Of a stretch of DNA of 64,000 nt, positions 1 through 8,040 are shown piece by piece. The position numbers were made by a program, and so were the translations under genes. Below the pieces are notes generated by a model. That model saw nothing but the letters and a program-made list of their open reading frames with translations. It was not told the DNA's origin and made no database searches. This stretch comes from DAOTXS01 sp034433515. GTDB taxonomy: Bacteria > Chloroflexota > Anaerolineae > UBA4142. The stretch's first letter is position 1, and the number at the start of each line of letters is the position of its first letter. The stretch covers positions 1-64,000 of the forward strand of contig DAOUAL010000087.1 in NCBI GenBank assembly GCA_034433515.1, written 5' to 3'.

Positions 1-10
1 CCTGCAATTT

Positions 11-45
11 CCCCTCCCCACGCCGCTCTGCGGCGTGGGGAGGGG
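11..45. repeat. Perfect GC-rich hairpin
   Basis: A 16-bp perfect inverted repeat (11-26 and 30-45) with a 3-nt loop, rich in C/G. It lies downstream of the FmdE-like gene, so it could end the long minus-strand operon, but there is no clear U-run on either side. No convincing gene is seen in positions 1-228. Confidence 0.7.
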
Positions 46-228
46 GTGGGGTGATCCACTTGGCGAGGTGCGAAAAATTCGGCGCGAAGCGAAGGGTCCC
101 GCTCGCGACGCCACGAGATGCTTCGCTCAGCGTAACATTTTCATACTCAATGGTGAACCAAGTTCATGGAGACGCTGGCGAACAAGTCGTTGACGGCTTA
201 ACATCAGTTACTCGATTTCTGCTCGCAT

Positions 229-840
229 CTATGGCTGGTTAGTCGTAACCTTTTCCATAGCGGAAATCGTCCTAAAATATGCTCCCAGCGCACACGTACG
301 GCAAAGGATGACTCCTTCCAGCTGCACCTCGCGTTCGTTGATCACGTCCTCGCCGCATTGTTCGCACACCACCCGCCGCCCGTGCCGACTGATGATTTGT
401 TGGAGCGAAACGGTCAGGGTTACCGGTTGTGCAAGTAAGAGTTCTACGGTCGGCATGCTTTGATACGCCACCAATTGCGCGTGCCAGCGGTCGGGCGCAT
501 TGGGCGCATAGTCGCATGCGCGGCGGCGCGCCAAGGGATGTGGAATAATCCGAAACGCGCGTTCAGTCTGCGTGTCCACAAAGGTCGCCGCGCACTTGCC
601 GTAATCCAGCACGCGCATCGTGCGATGCCCCACCGCGCAGCCCGTGGCGACGACGATGCCATCAATCAAGCAACCATCCATTTCCACAAAGGTATAGAGC
701 CGTTTATCCGCTTGCGGTAAGGCAAGCCCCAACAGTTCGCCCGCGTACATTCCCATGCGTACGCCCAGCACTTGGCGTGGACAGAGATGATTGTGATGCC
801 GTTTAGCAGATTCGTCGAGCAGTGTTTGCAGATCATTCAT
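229..840 (-). CDS. FmdE-like protein (formylmethanofuran dehydrogenase subunit E family)
   Basis: A 203-aa protein with the FmdE N-terminal signature: an HHNHLCPRQVLGVRMG block near residue 15, then VEMDGCLIDGI and CAVGHRTM. The C-terminal part carries a zinc ribbon of two CxxC pairs (CEQC and CRTC). The start at 840 has AGGA 7 nt upstream; a longer frame to 990 would read through two hairpins and is rejected. FmdE-family proteins occur next to molybdenum/tungsten enzymes and are thought to help with cofactor or metal delivery; that role is known only loosely. It is the last gene of the molybdoenzyme cluster, which fits an accessory function. The exact role is unknown. Confidence 0.85.
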   Translation of the reverse strand: MNDLQTLLDESAKRHHNHLCPRQVLGVRMGMYAGELLGLALPQADKRLYTFVEMDGCLIDGIVVATGCAVGHRTMRVLDYGKCAATFVDTQTERAFRIIPHPLARRRACDYAPNAPDRWHAQLVAYQSMPTVELLLAQPVTLTVSLQQIISRHGRRVVCEQCGEDVINEREVQLEGVILCRTCALGAYFRTISAMEKVTTNQP

Positions 841-860
841 AGGGATTCCTTGAAAAGAAA

Positions 861-888
861 TTGCCAATCTCGGAGAGGAGATTGGCAA
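861..888. repeat. Perfect hairpin upstream of the FmdE-like gene
   Basis: An 11-bp perfect stem (861-871 with 878-888) and a 6-nt loop, just upstream of the FmdE-like start. It may be a palindromic repeat unit or a transcript-processing hairpin inside the operon. Confidence 0.65.
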
Positions 889-894
889 CAGTCT

Positions 895-927
895 AGACCC
901 GCAGGGTTTTGGCAACCCTTCAGGTCT
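895..927. repeat. Palindromic unit, GACC..GGTC family
   Basis: An imperfect palindrome whose minus-strand reading is AGACCtgAAGGGTTg, CCAA, AACCCTgcGGGTCT. It shares its ends and its CCAA loop with the palindromes at 1327-1360 and 62993-63023, so the three look like one small repeat family. The rest of 928-1066 holds nothing recognised. Confidence 0.6.
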
Positions 928-1066
928 CTCATTCTCCTTTCCAAAACTGCGGAGGCGCGCGCGTTTCCTTGCACACCCACAACTCGCCAACGCGAGTTCC
1001 TCTCAGCGAGGTTCGGCGCGTGTCGCGTGGAATGGATCTCGGTAGCGACACGCGCTCGGAGAGAAA

Positions 1067-1315
1067 CTATTCGTAAAGTGATTGGATCAAGGCGCGATTT
1101 TTTGCTTCCACGTCACGGCAGAGCGGACACAGTGTTTCATCGGCTTGCGCCGCAAACGGAACGTGACAACGTGCGCACTCGGTTGACGCCTCGGTTTGCT
1201 TGAGGGCTTGCAAGTTACGACGGCGTTGTTCGTCGGCGGCGAGATGGCGCGCCAGTGTTGTCAAGGGACTGGCAAGCTGCGCGAAAAAATCGCGGCGAGA
1301 AAAAACTTGGCTCAT
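1067..1315 (-). CDS. Small Tat-like RR / CxxCH zinc-ribbon-like protein
   Basis: An 82-aa protein with SRRDFF at residues 6-11, then a helical stretch, then CARCH and CPLC about 13 residues apart. The four cysteines fit a zinc ribbon, though CARCH also matches a heme c site. The RR motif recalls a twin-arginine signal, but no typical hydrophobic core follows it, so export is uncertain. It sits 50 bp after the catalytic molybdenum subunit in the same direction. No clear Shine-Dalgarno is visible before the ATG at 1315. I do not recognise the family; a maturation factor or small electron carrier for the neighbouring enzyme is conceivable. Confidence 0.6.
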   Translation of the reverse strand: MSQVFSRRDFFAQLASPLTTLARHLAADEQRRRNLQALKQTEASTECARCHVPFAAQADETLCPLCRDVEAKNRALIQSLYE

Positions 1316-1326
1316 TTTAATTGCCC

Positions 1327-1360
1327 AAACCCAAAGGGTCTTTGGAGACCCTTTGGGTTT
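1327..1360. repeat. Perfect palindrome between the catalytic subunit and the small CxxCH gene
   Basis: A 15-bp perfect stem (1327-1341 with 1346-1360) and TTGG loop, in the 50-bp gap. It belongs to the same GACC..CCAA..GGTC palindrome family as 895-927 and 62993-63023. It could attenuate transcription beyond the catalytic subunit, but lacks a proper U-tract. Confidence 0.75.
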
Positions 1361-1365
1361 TTCAA

Positions 1366-4300
1366 CTACACTTTCACCACTTTGACTTTAGTATCGTAGA
1401 ACACGGCGCTGCCGCCGGTGAGATCGGTCAGCGTGACGTTCTTCAACACCGGGTCGGTGCGCATCACCGCGTTCGCGTGGAGTGGTGCCGCGCGGCGTGC
1501 ATCACCCTTGACCACTTTGCCATCAATCGTGATGTCGCGCGCGCCGCTTGCCCAGTGACCGTAGCCGAGCGGGAACGCGACGACGCCGGGGCGCAACCCT
1601 TGCACGATCTTGACCTTGCCGATGATGGGTACATTCGGTTGTTCGCCCTTGACATCGTAGACGCCCTCGGGGTTGCTCGCCGAAACGAGTTTCACCTTGT
1701 CGCCCGGTTTAATGCCCAAGCGATCCGCATCGGCTTTGTTCATCAACACGAAACCTTCCGGCAACACCGAGAGGAGCCAGTAGTTGGTGATCGTGCGCGC
1801 TTTGGTCATCGTGATTTCTTTGTACGTGATGAGTGTGAAATCGTACCCCTCGTCCTTGATCGCCTCGCCGGTCGAAGACAAACCGGACGGCACGTACGTC
1901 GCATAACCGATGTACGGTTTGCCGGTCATTGTGTTGATACTCGTCGCGGTTTTTTCTTGATAGAGATTCATCTGTTTGCCGTACTTGTTCGCGACGAGAT
2001 CACCGGCGTACCCTTTGGCGAAATCTTGATAGCGTCCGCCGCGATTCAACACAAAGATTACCTTGCGCCACAGTTTCTCGCCGACAATCGCTTTCCACCT
2101 GTCCGCGTCGAACACGCTCTTGGGCAAATGCTTGCGCGCTTCGAGGAAAATGCGTACCTCTTCATCGTCCGCATCCGGCACCGCATCGCTGCCATCTTCT
2201 TTTTCGCCGAACGCGATGTTGGCAACCATCTTGAGATAAAGATGCTCGGGGCGCGTGAAGGGCTTGCCTTGTCCCATTCCGTTCGGTCCGAAACCGGGTA
2301 GATTCAGTTTTTCGGCGATGGCAAGCAACACCGCTTCGAACGATAACGGCATCTCTTCGCCGAACACTTGGACGGTTGGCCAACCGGGCAGCATCATCGC
2401 CGGTTGACGGACGTTTTCGACTTTCCACGGCACCGATGGATGCGAGCCGTGAAATTCCCAGCGTTCGAGAAAACCGGTGTCGGGGAAAACGTAATCCGCG
2501 TACGTCGAAGTTTCGCCGACGATGATGTCACTCGTGATGATGAGCGGAATCTTTTTCGGGTCAGCGAGAATTTCGGTGACGGTGTGCGCGGCGGGCAACG
2601 AGTAGTTGATCGCGCTCATATACAGGAACAAGATTTTGACCGGGTACGGATACGCATCGCCCATCGAGGGAATGTCTTCTTGATACACATCGGTTGCGAG
2701 CGGGAACCACGGTCGCTTGGATGGATAGCCGGCAAACAGCGTGCTTTTTTCGTACGCGGTGTTCGTGCGCAGGATGTCAATGCCGAACGGCACCGCTTTG
2801 CCATTGTTCAGTTTGCTGATGGGGAACGGTTGCCCGGCTTTGCCACCCGTGCGATCGTACGTCGCGGCTTTGATCATTCCGCCGGGATGATCATAGTTGC
2901 CGATGAGCGCGTTGATGGTGTACCACGACAGGTTGCTGTAAAAGCCGTTCGTGTGCTGCGAGGGTCCGCGATGAATGTCCGCGCACGCGCGCGTGCCGTG
3001 ACTGGTGAACTCGGCGGCAAGGTCAACGATGTCGCGTTCGCGCACACCAGCGATCTGTGCCCATTCGGCGATGCTCTTGCTTTGCGCGGCTTCGGCGATG
3101 AGTTGCAAGCCGCTTTTCACTTCGATGTCGTTGATCTTGGTGGAGACGAACAGATCACCTTTGACGGCGGTTTTATCATCATTGGGATTGAATGGCACCG
3201 GCTTGCCCTCGACCAGCGCGACGGGCGGATCGAACGTGAATTTTGTTCCATCGCTCGTTGTGAACACGGTCACGTCTTTGCCGTCCTTGTCTTTCTCGGT
3301 AGACTTGGTAACGATGCCGGCTTCGGTGCCGCGCAAGAATTTGCCGTCTTTCACTTTGACGAGCCACGCGGCAGTGGTCCACGACGCTTCTTTGCCGGCG
3401 ATGGCGGCGGCTTTGTTCGCGTTCGACAGGAATGCCGTGTTGATCTTTTTGTTGTCAATCATCCAACGAATCATTCCAGCGGCGAACGCACCATCTTCGC
3501 CCGGTTTGATCGGCACCCAGCGCCACGCTTTGGCAGCGGCTTTGCTGAGGCGCGGATCAATCACCGCGTAACGCGTACTGCCGCTGACCAAATTCTCGGT
3601 CATCTTGGGCACGCGTTGCGGCGGACCGTAATTCGCCTCGAACATATTCGCGCCGACGTAAATCACAAACTCGCTGTTGCCGGTGTCGCCTTGCCAGTAG
3701 AACTTGTCGCCGCCGCTGAATTTGCCGGACGCTGCATTGAATTGCTCGCTCATCGCCTTGCCAGTGAAATAGAGCGAACCTTGGCAGACGGTCGTGTGTC
3801 CGTTCGCGTTGTTCGAACCGAATCCGTCTTTCACAAAGCGCGGCACCAGATCGCCGCGGCCGTTTTTCAAACGTCCCCACACAAACGCGAATTGATTGTT
3901 CTTGGGACCCAGATCGGGATGATCGGGATCAATCATCACGTGCAGGTTGTCCTTGAACTTGGCTTTGAATTCTTCGACGAGCGCTTTTTTCTTCGCCGCG
4001 TCTTTTTCGTCGAGAATCTTGGCGACGAAATCGGACATCTCTTTGGCGAGTTTGGCATCGCGCAGCGCGTAGACATCCTTGAACCCTTCGACCTTGCCTT
4101 CGCCGAACAGATCGCCGCCGTTCACGATTTCGTCAATCGCTTGAGCGAACGGAATCGTGATCCATTGACCCGCACCGCGCTTGGTGCCCGGCTTGCGTTT
4201 CAAAACTTGGGTGATGCGGTACGGATCGTACGCGCTCTGCAAGCCGGCTTGACCTTTGGGACACAACGCGCCTTCCACCTTTGCCATCTGTTGAATCGGC

Positions 4301-4593
4301 GTGGTGTATGCCGGGTGGGGCCACATATTCCACGGGCTGTACGGATTGCCATCAATTTTCACGGCGAGCCCGTTTTGCAATTTGACCTTGATGCCGCAAC
4401 CGGTGTTGCATTGCAAGCAGACCGAGTAGATTTGATTTTCCGGTTTCGCTTCAAAGAAACCGCCCTCGCCGGCTGCCATCGCGGTGTGAATCGAGTCCAT
4501 TGCCCAAGGGATGTGTCCGAGCAATGCCGCCGTGCCGCCAATGACCGCCGATGCTTTGAGGAAATCGCGGCGCGTGATTTTTAGACTATCCAT
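1366..4593 (-). CDS. Molybdopterin oxidoreductase catalytic subunit, TtrA/PsrA-like (module 1)
   Basis: A 1075-aa DMSO-reductase-family enzyme. It starts with a Tat signal (TRRDFLKA at residues 7-14, hydrophobic to about 41), so it is exported folded. Cys59, Cys62, Cys66 and Cys111 form the CxxCxxxC...C site for the proximal [4Fe-4S] cluster. Cys270, in a TTVCQGS block, is the likely molybdenum ligand, as in polysulfide, tetrathionate and related reductases. The insertion between about 150 and 230 and the total length fit the TtrA-like group better than the shorter PsrA/PhsA. Its ATG directly follows the stop of the NrfD gene, with ferredoxin and NrfD subunits upstream, giving a complete periplasm-facing reductase. 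The substrate (tetrathionate, polysulfide, arsenate or other) cannot be decided from sequence. Confidence 0.9.
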   Translation of the reverse strand: MDSLKITRRDFLKASAVIGGTAALLGHIPWAMDSIHTAMAAGEGGFFEAKPENQIYSVCLQCNTGCGIKVKLQNGLAVKIDGNPYSPWNMWPHPAYTTPIQQMAKVEGALCPKGQAGLQSAYDPYRITQVLKRKPGTKRGAGQWITIPFAQAIDEIVNGGDLFGEGKVEGFKDVYALRDAKLAKEMSDFVAKILDEKDAAKKKALVEEFKAKFKDNLHVMIDPDHPDLGPKNNQFAFVWGRLKNGRGDLVPRFVKDGFGSNNANGHTTVCQGSLYFTGKAMSEQFNAASGKFSGGDKFYWQGDTGNSEFVIYVGANMFEANYGPPQRVPKMTENLVSGSTRYAVIDPRLSKAAAKAWRWVPIKPGEDGAFAAGMIRWMIDNKKINTAFLSNANKAAAIAGKEASWTTAAWLVKVKDGKFLRGTEAGIVTKSTEKDKDGKDVTVFTTSDGTKFTFDPPVALVEGKPVPFNPNDDKTAVKGDLFVSTKINDIEVKSGLQLIAEAAQSKSIAEWAQIAGVRERDIVDLAAEFTSHGTRACADIHRGPSQHTNGFYSNLSWYTINALIGNYDHPGGMIKAATYDRTGGKAGQPFPISKLNNGKAVPFGIDILRTNTAYEKSTLFAGYPSKRPWFPLATDVYQEDIPSMGDAYPYPVKILFLYMSAINYSLPAAHTVTEILADPKKIPLIITSDIIVGETSTYADYVFPDTGFLERWEFHGSHPSVPWKVENVRQPAMMLPGWPTVQVFGEEMPLSFEAVLLAIAEKLNLPGFGPNGMGQGKPFTRPEHLYLKMVANIAFGEKEDGSDAVPDADDEEVRIFLEARKHLPKSVFDADRWKAIVGEKLWRKVIFVLNRGGRYQDFAKGYAGDLVANKYGKQMNLYQEKTATSINTMTGKPYIGYATYVPSGLSSTGEAIKDEGYDFTLITYKEITMTKARTITNYWLLSVLPEGFVLMNKADADRLGIKPGDKVKLVSASNPEGVYDVKGEQPNVPIIGKVKIVQGLRPGVVAFPLGYGHWASGARDITIDGKVVKGDARRAAPLHANAVMRTDPVLKNVTLTDLTGGSAVFYDTKVKVVKV

Positions 4594-5724
4594 TTATGCA
4601 ACCTCCTTGCCACGCAACGGCAAACGATCGGTGCCAATCAAAAATGCGAGCACCACCAAGCCGACGATGCCAATCGTGACGGACCATTCCATCAAACTTG
4701 GAAAATATTCGAATTGCAAGCGCGGCCCCGTGAACGCGTGCGTCAGCGCTTCGAGTTCTGGTACCGTGAGCGCGGGGAAGATGATGTTCGCGCGCGCGAC
4801 TGCAAAGCCAACCAGCACCAAGACGCCCATCGTGCCTGCCCACAATCCTTGCTTTGCCAAACGCGGCGTCAGTAAAACGACGATTGGAACGAGCGTGCCG
4901 AGCAACATCTGCAAACCCCAGAATGCCCACGCGTATTGACCGAACAACACGGTGTTGACCGCTTGCACGTTTTGGGGCACATTGCCGTAAATGCTCTGCG
5001 AAAAGTCCGCCCACAAAAAGTACAGTTTGACGAACGCGAGGACGACGGTCGCGATGGACAGCACCCACAACTGTTGCGCGCGATGCGGATCCTTGTCCGA
5101 ACCGAACCAGCCGATTGCCGCGAGCAATGCGGCGCAGCCGGACGCGAGCGAGAACACCGGGAATTGCACCGGCAACAAGCCGACGTGCCAGAACAAGCGA
5201 CTCGCTTCGACGCCGAGAAGCGCGCCGACCGCGCCGCTGACAAAGAGCGATAGCGGCAAGCCGACGATCATCAACGCGCGCAGAATTTTGCTCTGCGGAT
5301 CGCGGATCGCAAAATAGAGCGAGGCGAGCAAGAGCAAACCAAACAAGGTATAGCCCCACACCATTTGCGCCATTACCGAGTTCAAATTGCCTTGCAAGTA
5401 CACTTTCCAAATGCGCCACAACTGACCCAGGTCGAGCCAGATCGAGAGGAGCGCGCCGCCCAGACTGATGAGCGCGAGCCACAACGCGGTGCGTCCCGTG
5501 CCTTTGAAGATTTCGATGTGGAACAACAAGTCGAGTGTGGCGAGCATAAACGATCCTGCCGCGACGCCGGCAAAGAACAAGTACATCGCCACCCACAAGC
5601 CCCAGACGACATACGAACCGTATGCGGCGTTCTGGTGCCCGTTCACAAAGCGATCGGAAAAACCCCACACGCCAGCGACGACTGCTAGCGCGGCGAGGAC
5701 GTAAATGATTTTTTTGAGTGTCAT
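4594..5724 (-). CDS. NrfD/PsrC-type membrane anchor (module 1)
   Basis: A 376-aa polytopic protein, mostly hydrophobic with about nine to ten membrane segments, of the NrfD/PsrC family. Such subunits exchange electrons with quinol and pass them to the iron-sulfur subunit. Typical features are the VWGLWVAMYLFFAG segment near residue 45 and a GxEASRLFWH block midway. An AGGAGG lies just upstream of the ATG at 5724. Its stop abuts the start of the catalytic subunit, implying translational coupling. It forms an A-B-C complex with the flanking genes. Confidence 0.92.
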   Translation of the reverse strand: MTLKKIIYVLAALAVVAGVWGFSDRFVNGHQNAAYGSYVVWGLWVAMYLFFAGVAAGSFMLATLDLLFHIEIFKGTGRTALWLALISLGGALLSIWLDLGQLWRIWKVYLQGNLNSVMAQMVWGYTLFGLLLLASLYFAIRDPQSKILRALMIVGLPLSLFVSGAVGALLGVEASRLFWHVGLLPVQFPVFSLASGCAALLAAIGWFGSDKDPHRAQQLWVLSIATVVLAFVKLYFLWADFSQSIYGNVPQNVQAVNTVLFGQYAWAFWGLQMLLGTLVPIVVLLTPRLAKQGLWAGTMGVLVLVGFAVARANIIFPALTVPELEALTHAFTGPRLQFEYFPSLMEWSVTIGIVGLVVLAFLIGTDRLPLRGKEVA

Positions 5725-5733
5725 CGTGTCCTC

Positions 5734-6525
5734 CTACATCAAGTAATACACGCGCGGCTCAGTGCCAAGTTCTTCTTTCAGCCGCATTACATTGGGACTG
5801 GCGACCCAATCGGAAACGAAACTGTCCGGATCGTTCGCATCGCCGAACAAGGTCGCGCGTCCGATGCACGTCGTCACACACGCGGGCAACATCCCTTCGT
5901 TGACGCGGTGCAAACAAAAGTGACATTTGCGCACATTGCCAATCGGCGAGTCTTCGTGCTTGCGTTCCCACGCTTTGCTGTACTCGAAATTGGCGGCGCG
6001 TTCGAAATCATCGGCTTTTTGTTCGCCGAGCAAAAATGTTTCGCTGCCCGCTGTCCCTTGCACGTACGTCCCGCCGAAATCGAACGTGCGCGCGGCGTAC
6101 GGGCAAGCCGTGATGCAATAGCGGCAACCGATGCATTGTTCGTAATTCACTTCGACGACGCCGTGCGCGTTTTTGTACGTCGCGTGCACCGGGCAGACCG
6201 GCGTGCAGGGGGGATTGTCGCACTGCATACACGGACGTGGCACAAAGCGGCGCGTAACGTTCGGGTACGTGCCGAATTCTTCGTCGAGCACCGGGCGATA
6301 GACCACGCCGGGCGGCAGTTTGTTTTCCGCGACGCACGCCATTGTGCAAGCGTGGCAACCCACACATTTGCGCAAATCAATCACCATCACCCACCGGCGT
6401 TGATTCACCGGCTTTTGCAACGCGCGCTTGAGATCGTCTTGCATCCGCAACAGGACATCCTGCTGTGGAACCATTGGCGCGTTCGACACGATGAACGGCA
6501 GTCGCAGTTCGTTCGTGACAGGCAT
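5734..6525 (-). CDS. Four-cluster [4Fe-4S] ferredoxin subunit (module 1)
   Basis: A 263-aa electron-transfer subunit of the PsrB/TtrB/DmsB type. Four cysteine groups are visible: CVGCHACTMAC, CMQCDNPPCTPVC, CIGCRYCITAC and CHFC...CVTTC, enough for four [4Fe-4S] clusters. An N-terminal extension of about 45 residues precedes the first cluster; no signal peptide is seen, so export presumably follows the Tat-bearing catalytic partner. A strong TAAGGAGG precedes the ATG. It lies 9 bp upstream of the NrfD gene. It carries electrons from the quinol-oxidising anchor to the molybdenum subunit, or the reverse if the enzyme oxidises its substrate. Confidence 0.93.
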   Translation of the reverse strand: MPVTNELRLPFIVSNAPMVPQQDVLLRMQDDLKRALQKPVNQRRWVMVIDLRKCVGCHACTMACVAENKLPPGVVYRPVLDEEFGTYPNVTRRFVPRPCMQCDNPPCTPVCPVHATYKNAHGVVEVNYEQCIGCRYCITACPYAARTFDFGGTYVQGTAGSETFLLGEQKADDFERAANFEYSKAWERKHEDSPIGNVRKCHFCLHRVNEGMLPACVTTCIGRATLFGDANDPDSFVSDWVASPNVMRLKEELGTEPRVYYLM

Positions 6526-6847
6526 ACCTTGACCTCCTTAAGAATGAAAAGAACGGCAATGCAACTTGGCATCACCATCATTCATTTTAAGGCAAACGCG
6601 CCATGCGGTGTAGCGAGAAAAACCCGTTCAAGGTTGGTACAATGTAGGGGAAAACCCGGTGTCTGGGGAAATTGTGTGGGGGAAAACCTGACGCATCCGC
6701 AGGACACTAGACTTGTTCTCATCCGAAAAGCGTGGGGCGTAGAGCGATCTTTCTGGGTCGCCGTGTTTGGCGGGCTGGAAAGTCCACGCGCCACGGCTGG
6801 AAAGCCCACGCCACGAAAGCCCACGCCACGAGGCTTTCGGATAGAAA
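6526..6847. other. Gene-free spacer between torD-like gene and module 1
   Basis: A 322-bp spacer with no credible gene. It holds a 15-bp tandem duplication (6800-6814 and 6815-6829, GAAAGCCCACGCCAC) with a degenerate third unit just before it. It also has the 11-mer GAACAAGTCTA (minus strand, 6709-6719), which recurs upstream of module 2. It is the most likely place for an internal promoter or processing site. Confidence 0.5.
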
Positions 6848-7537
6848 CTAGACTTGATCTTTGTGGGTTGCGGCGGCGGATCGCAAAAGCGATTCGCATA
6901 ACTGTGCGCCCACGCGATAAAACGCGCATGCCGCGACAGCGTCCACGCGCTCGCGAAATCGCGTAACCCAACGAAGCGGATGTTCGTGGAGAAACTTGTG
7001 CTCGAGGTTCTGCAAGCGCGCACCTTCGGGCGCGTCCTCCGCCGACCACGCCGCAGTTTGTTCGTCGCACAATCGTGCGAGGAATTGCAATTCGATGCCG
7101 AGATGATCCGGTGGCATGCCTGCCGCGTGTGCCACCGCCAAACCTGCTTGCGCGTACGCACGTTCGACGGCGATGGTCGAAGGTCCCCACAGCAATTCCC
7201 GCACCCGCGTCGGCATCTCCCCGGCTCCGCTAATCATATGCGGCGAGTATTCAATCTCCACCGCATCGGTGTACACCGATTCGTACGGCGGAACATACGA
7301 CGCGCCTGGCACGACGAACAGCCGATTGTATTCGATCACGAGTGCCTCGAGCGACTCGGCGCCAATCCGATTCCATTGCGCGTCGTCCACCCAATCGGCG
7401 AAGGCGGCGCGAAACTCGGGCGCACGCACGCGCGTCAACAAATCCTCGGTCGGCGGGGCGAGAAAGATGCTGGCGAGGAAGTGGTAGAGGTTTGCGCGTG
7501 CAGCGGCAAGCGTGGCGAGATCAGCCAATTCGTTCAT
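6848..7537 (-). CDS. TorD/DmsD-family molybdoenzyme chaperone
   Basis: A 229-aa all-helical protein of the TorD superfamily. Diagnostic blocks are the YNRLFVVPG / VPPYESVY segment around residues 68-88 and PDHLGIELQFLA around 141-152. These cytoplasmic chaperones bind the Tat signal of a molybdenum catalytic subunit and hold it until cofactor insertion is done. The gene lies between the two oxidoreductase modules, 9 bp after the cytochrome c gene. It is the only such chaperone seen, so it may serve both Tat-tagged catalytic subunits. Confidence 0.9.
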   Translation of the reverse strand: MNELADLATLAAARANLYHFLASIFLAPPTEDLLTRVRAPEFRAAFADWVDDAQWNRIGAESLEALVIEYNRLFVVPGASYVPPYESVYTDAVEIEYSPHMISGAGEMPTRVRELLWGPSTIAVERAYAQAGLAVAHAAGMPPDHLGIELQFLARLCDEQTAAWSAEDAPEGARLQNLEHKFLHEHPLRWVTRFRERVDAVAACAFYRVGAQLCESLLRSAAATHKDQV

Positions 7538-7546
7538 CGGGTCCCG

Positions 7547-7957
7547 TCACTTGAGCGTCCGCAAGTATGCAATCAAATCCGCCAAGTCCGCCTCGTTCAA
7601 CGACTGCGCTGGGAATGACGGCATCGGCGCGCGTCCGTTGCGAATCACCGCGGCGATGGCGCTGTCGCTTGAGTACTTGGCTTGGAATTCCGCACTCGAT
7701 TGAATCGGACCGAACTTGGCTTCCGGCGCGTGGCAGCCCAGGCAATACACGCGATAGATATACTGCCCGCGCGACGCATCTGCAGACAACTTGGGCGGCG
7801 CCGCCGGCGCGGCTTGTTTCGGCGCGGGAAAGTTAAAGATGGACAGGTTCGGCTCATTCACGAGCGCGCTCGATCCAAACACGACGAGCGGCGCGAGCAA
7901 ATTGAGCAACACCAATGCCGCCATAATCAGCGCGGCGTAGATGACATAGATTCGCAT
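7547..7957 (-). CDS. Membrane-anchored monoheme class I cytochrome c
   Basis: A 136-aa protein with one N-terminal membrane segment (residues 4-32), an Ala/Pro-rich linker, and one heme site CLGCH near residue 73. A PMPSFPAQSLNEADLADLIAYLRTL block with the distal Met ligand closes the domain, typical of small cytochrome c domains. GGAGG lies upstream of the ATG at 7957; the longer frame is translated repeat and rejected. It follows the catalytic subunit of module 2 and may link that enzyme to another periplasmic electron partner. Confidence 0.92.
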   Translation of the reverse strand: MRIYVIYAALIMAALVLLNLLAPLVVFGSSALVNEPNLSIFNFPAPKQAAPAAPPKLSADASRGQYIYRVYCLGCHAPEAKFGPIQSSAEFQAKYSSDSAIAAVIRNGRAPMPSFPAQSLNEADLADLIAYLRTLK

Positions 7958-7968
7958 TGTGCCTCCAA

Positions 7969-8036
7969 CAAATCGTTGCATCGTTGTATCGTTTGAACGA
8001 ATCAACGATGTAACGAACAAACGAACGCTCGTCATT
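7969..8036. repeat. Short tandem degenerate repeat (CGTTG/CAACG units)
   Basis: Intergenic run of 7-9-bp units of the form ATCGTTGC / AACGAATC, arranged partly as an inverted pair. The same unit type recurs at 10677-10772, 29171-29268 and 58361-58412. Confidence 0.75.
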
Positions 8037-8040
8037 TCTT

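Noticed and set aside
51..242. Small plus-strand frame at the window start
   Set aside because: No ribosome site, no recognisable feature, overlaps the FmdE-like gene end.
1321..2301. Plus-strand open frame of 326 codons
   Set aside because: Antisense to the module 1 catalytic gene; arginine/histidine-rich product typical of antisense reading.
2368..4584. Long open frame on the plus strand (738 codons) opposite the module 1 catalytic subunit
   Set aside because: It is a shadow of codon bias; the minus-strand product has Tat, Fe-S and Mo-ligand motifs, and the plus frame resembles no protein.
4586..5668. Overlapping minus-strand frame of 360 codons in the NrfD gene
   Set aside because: Arginine-rich and non-hydrophobic; the other frame is a clear NrfD with correct spacing and ribosome site.
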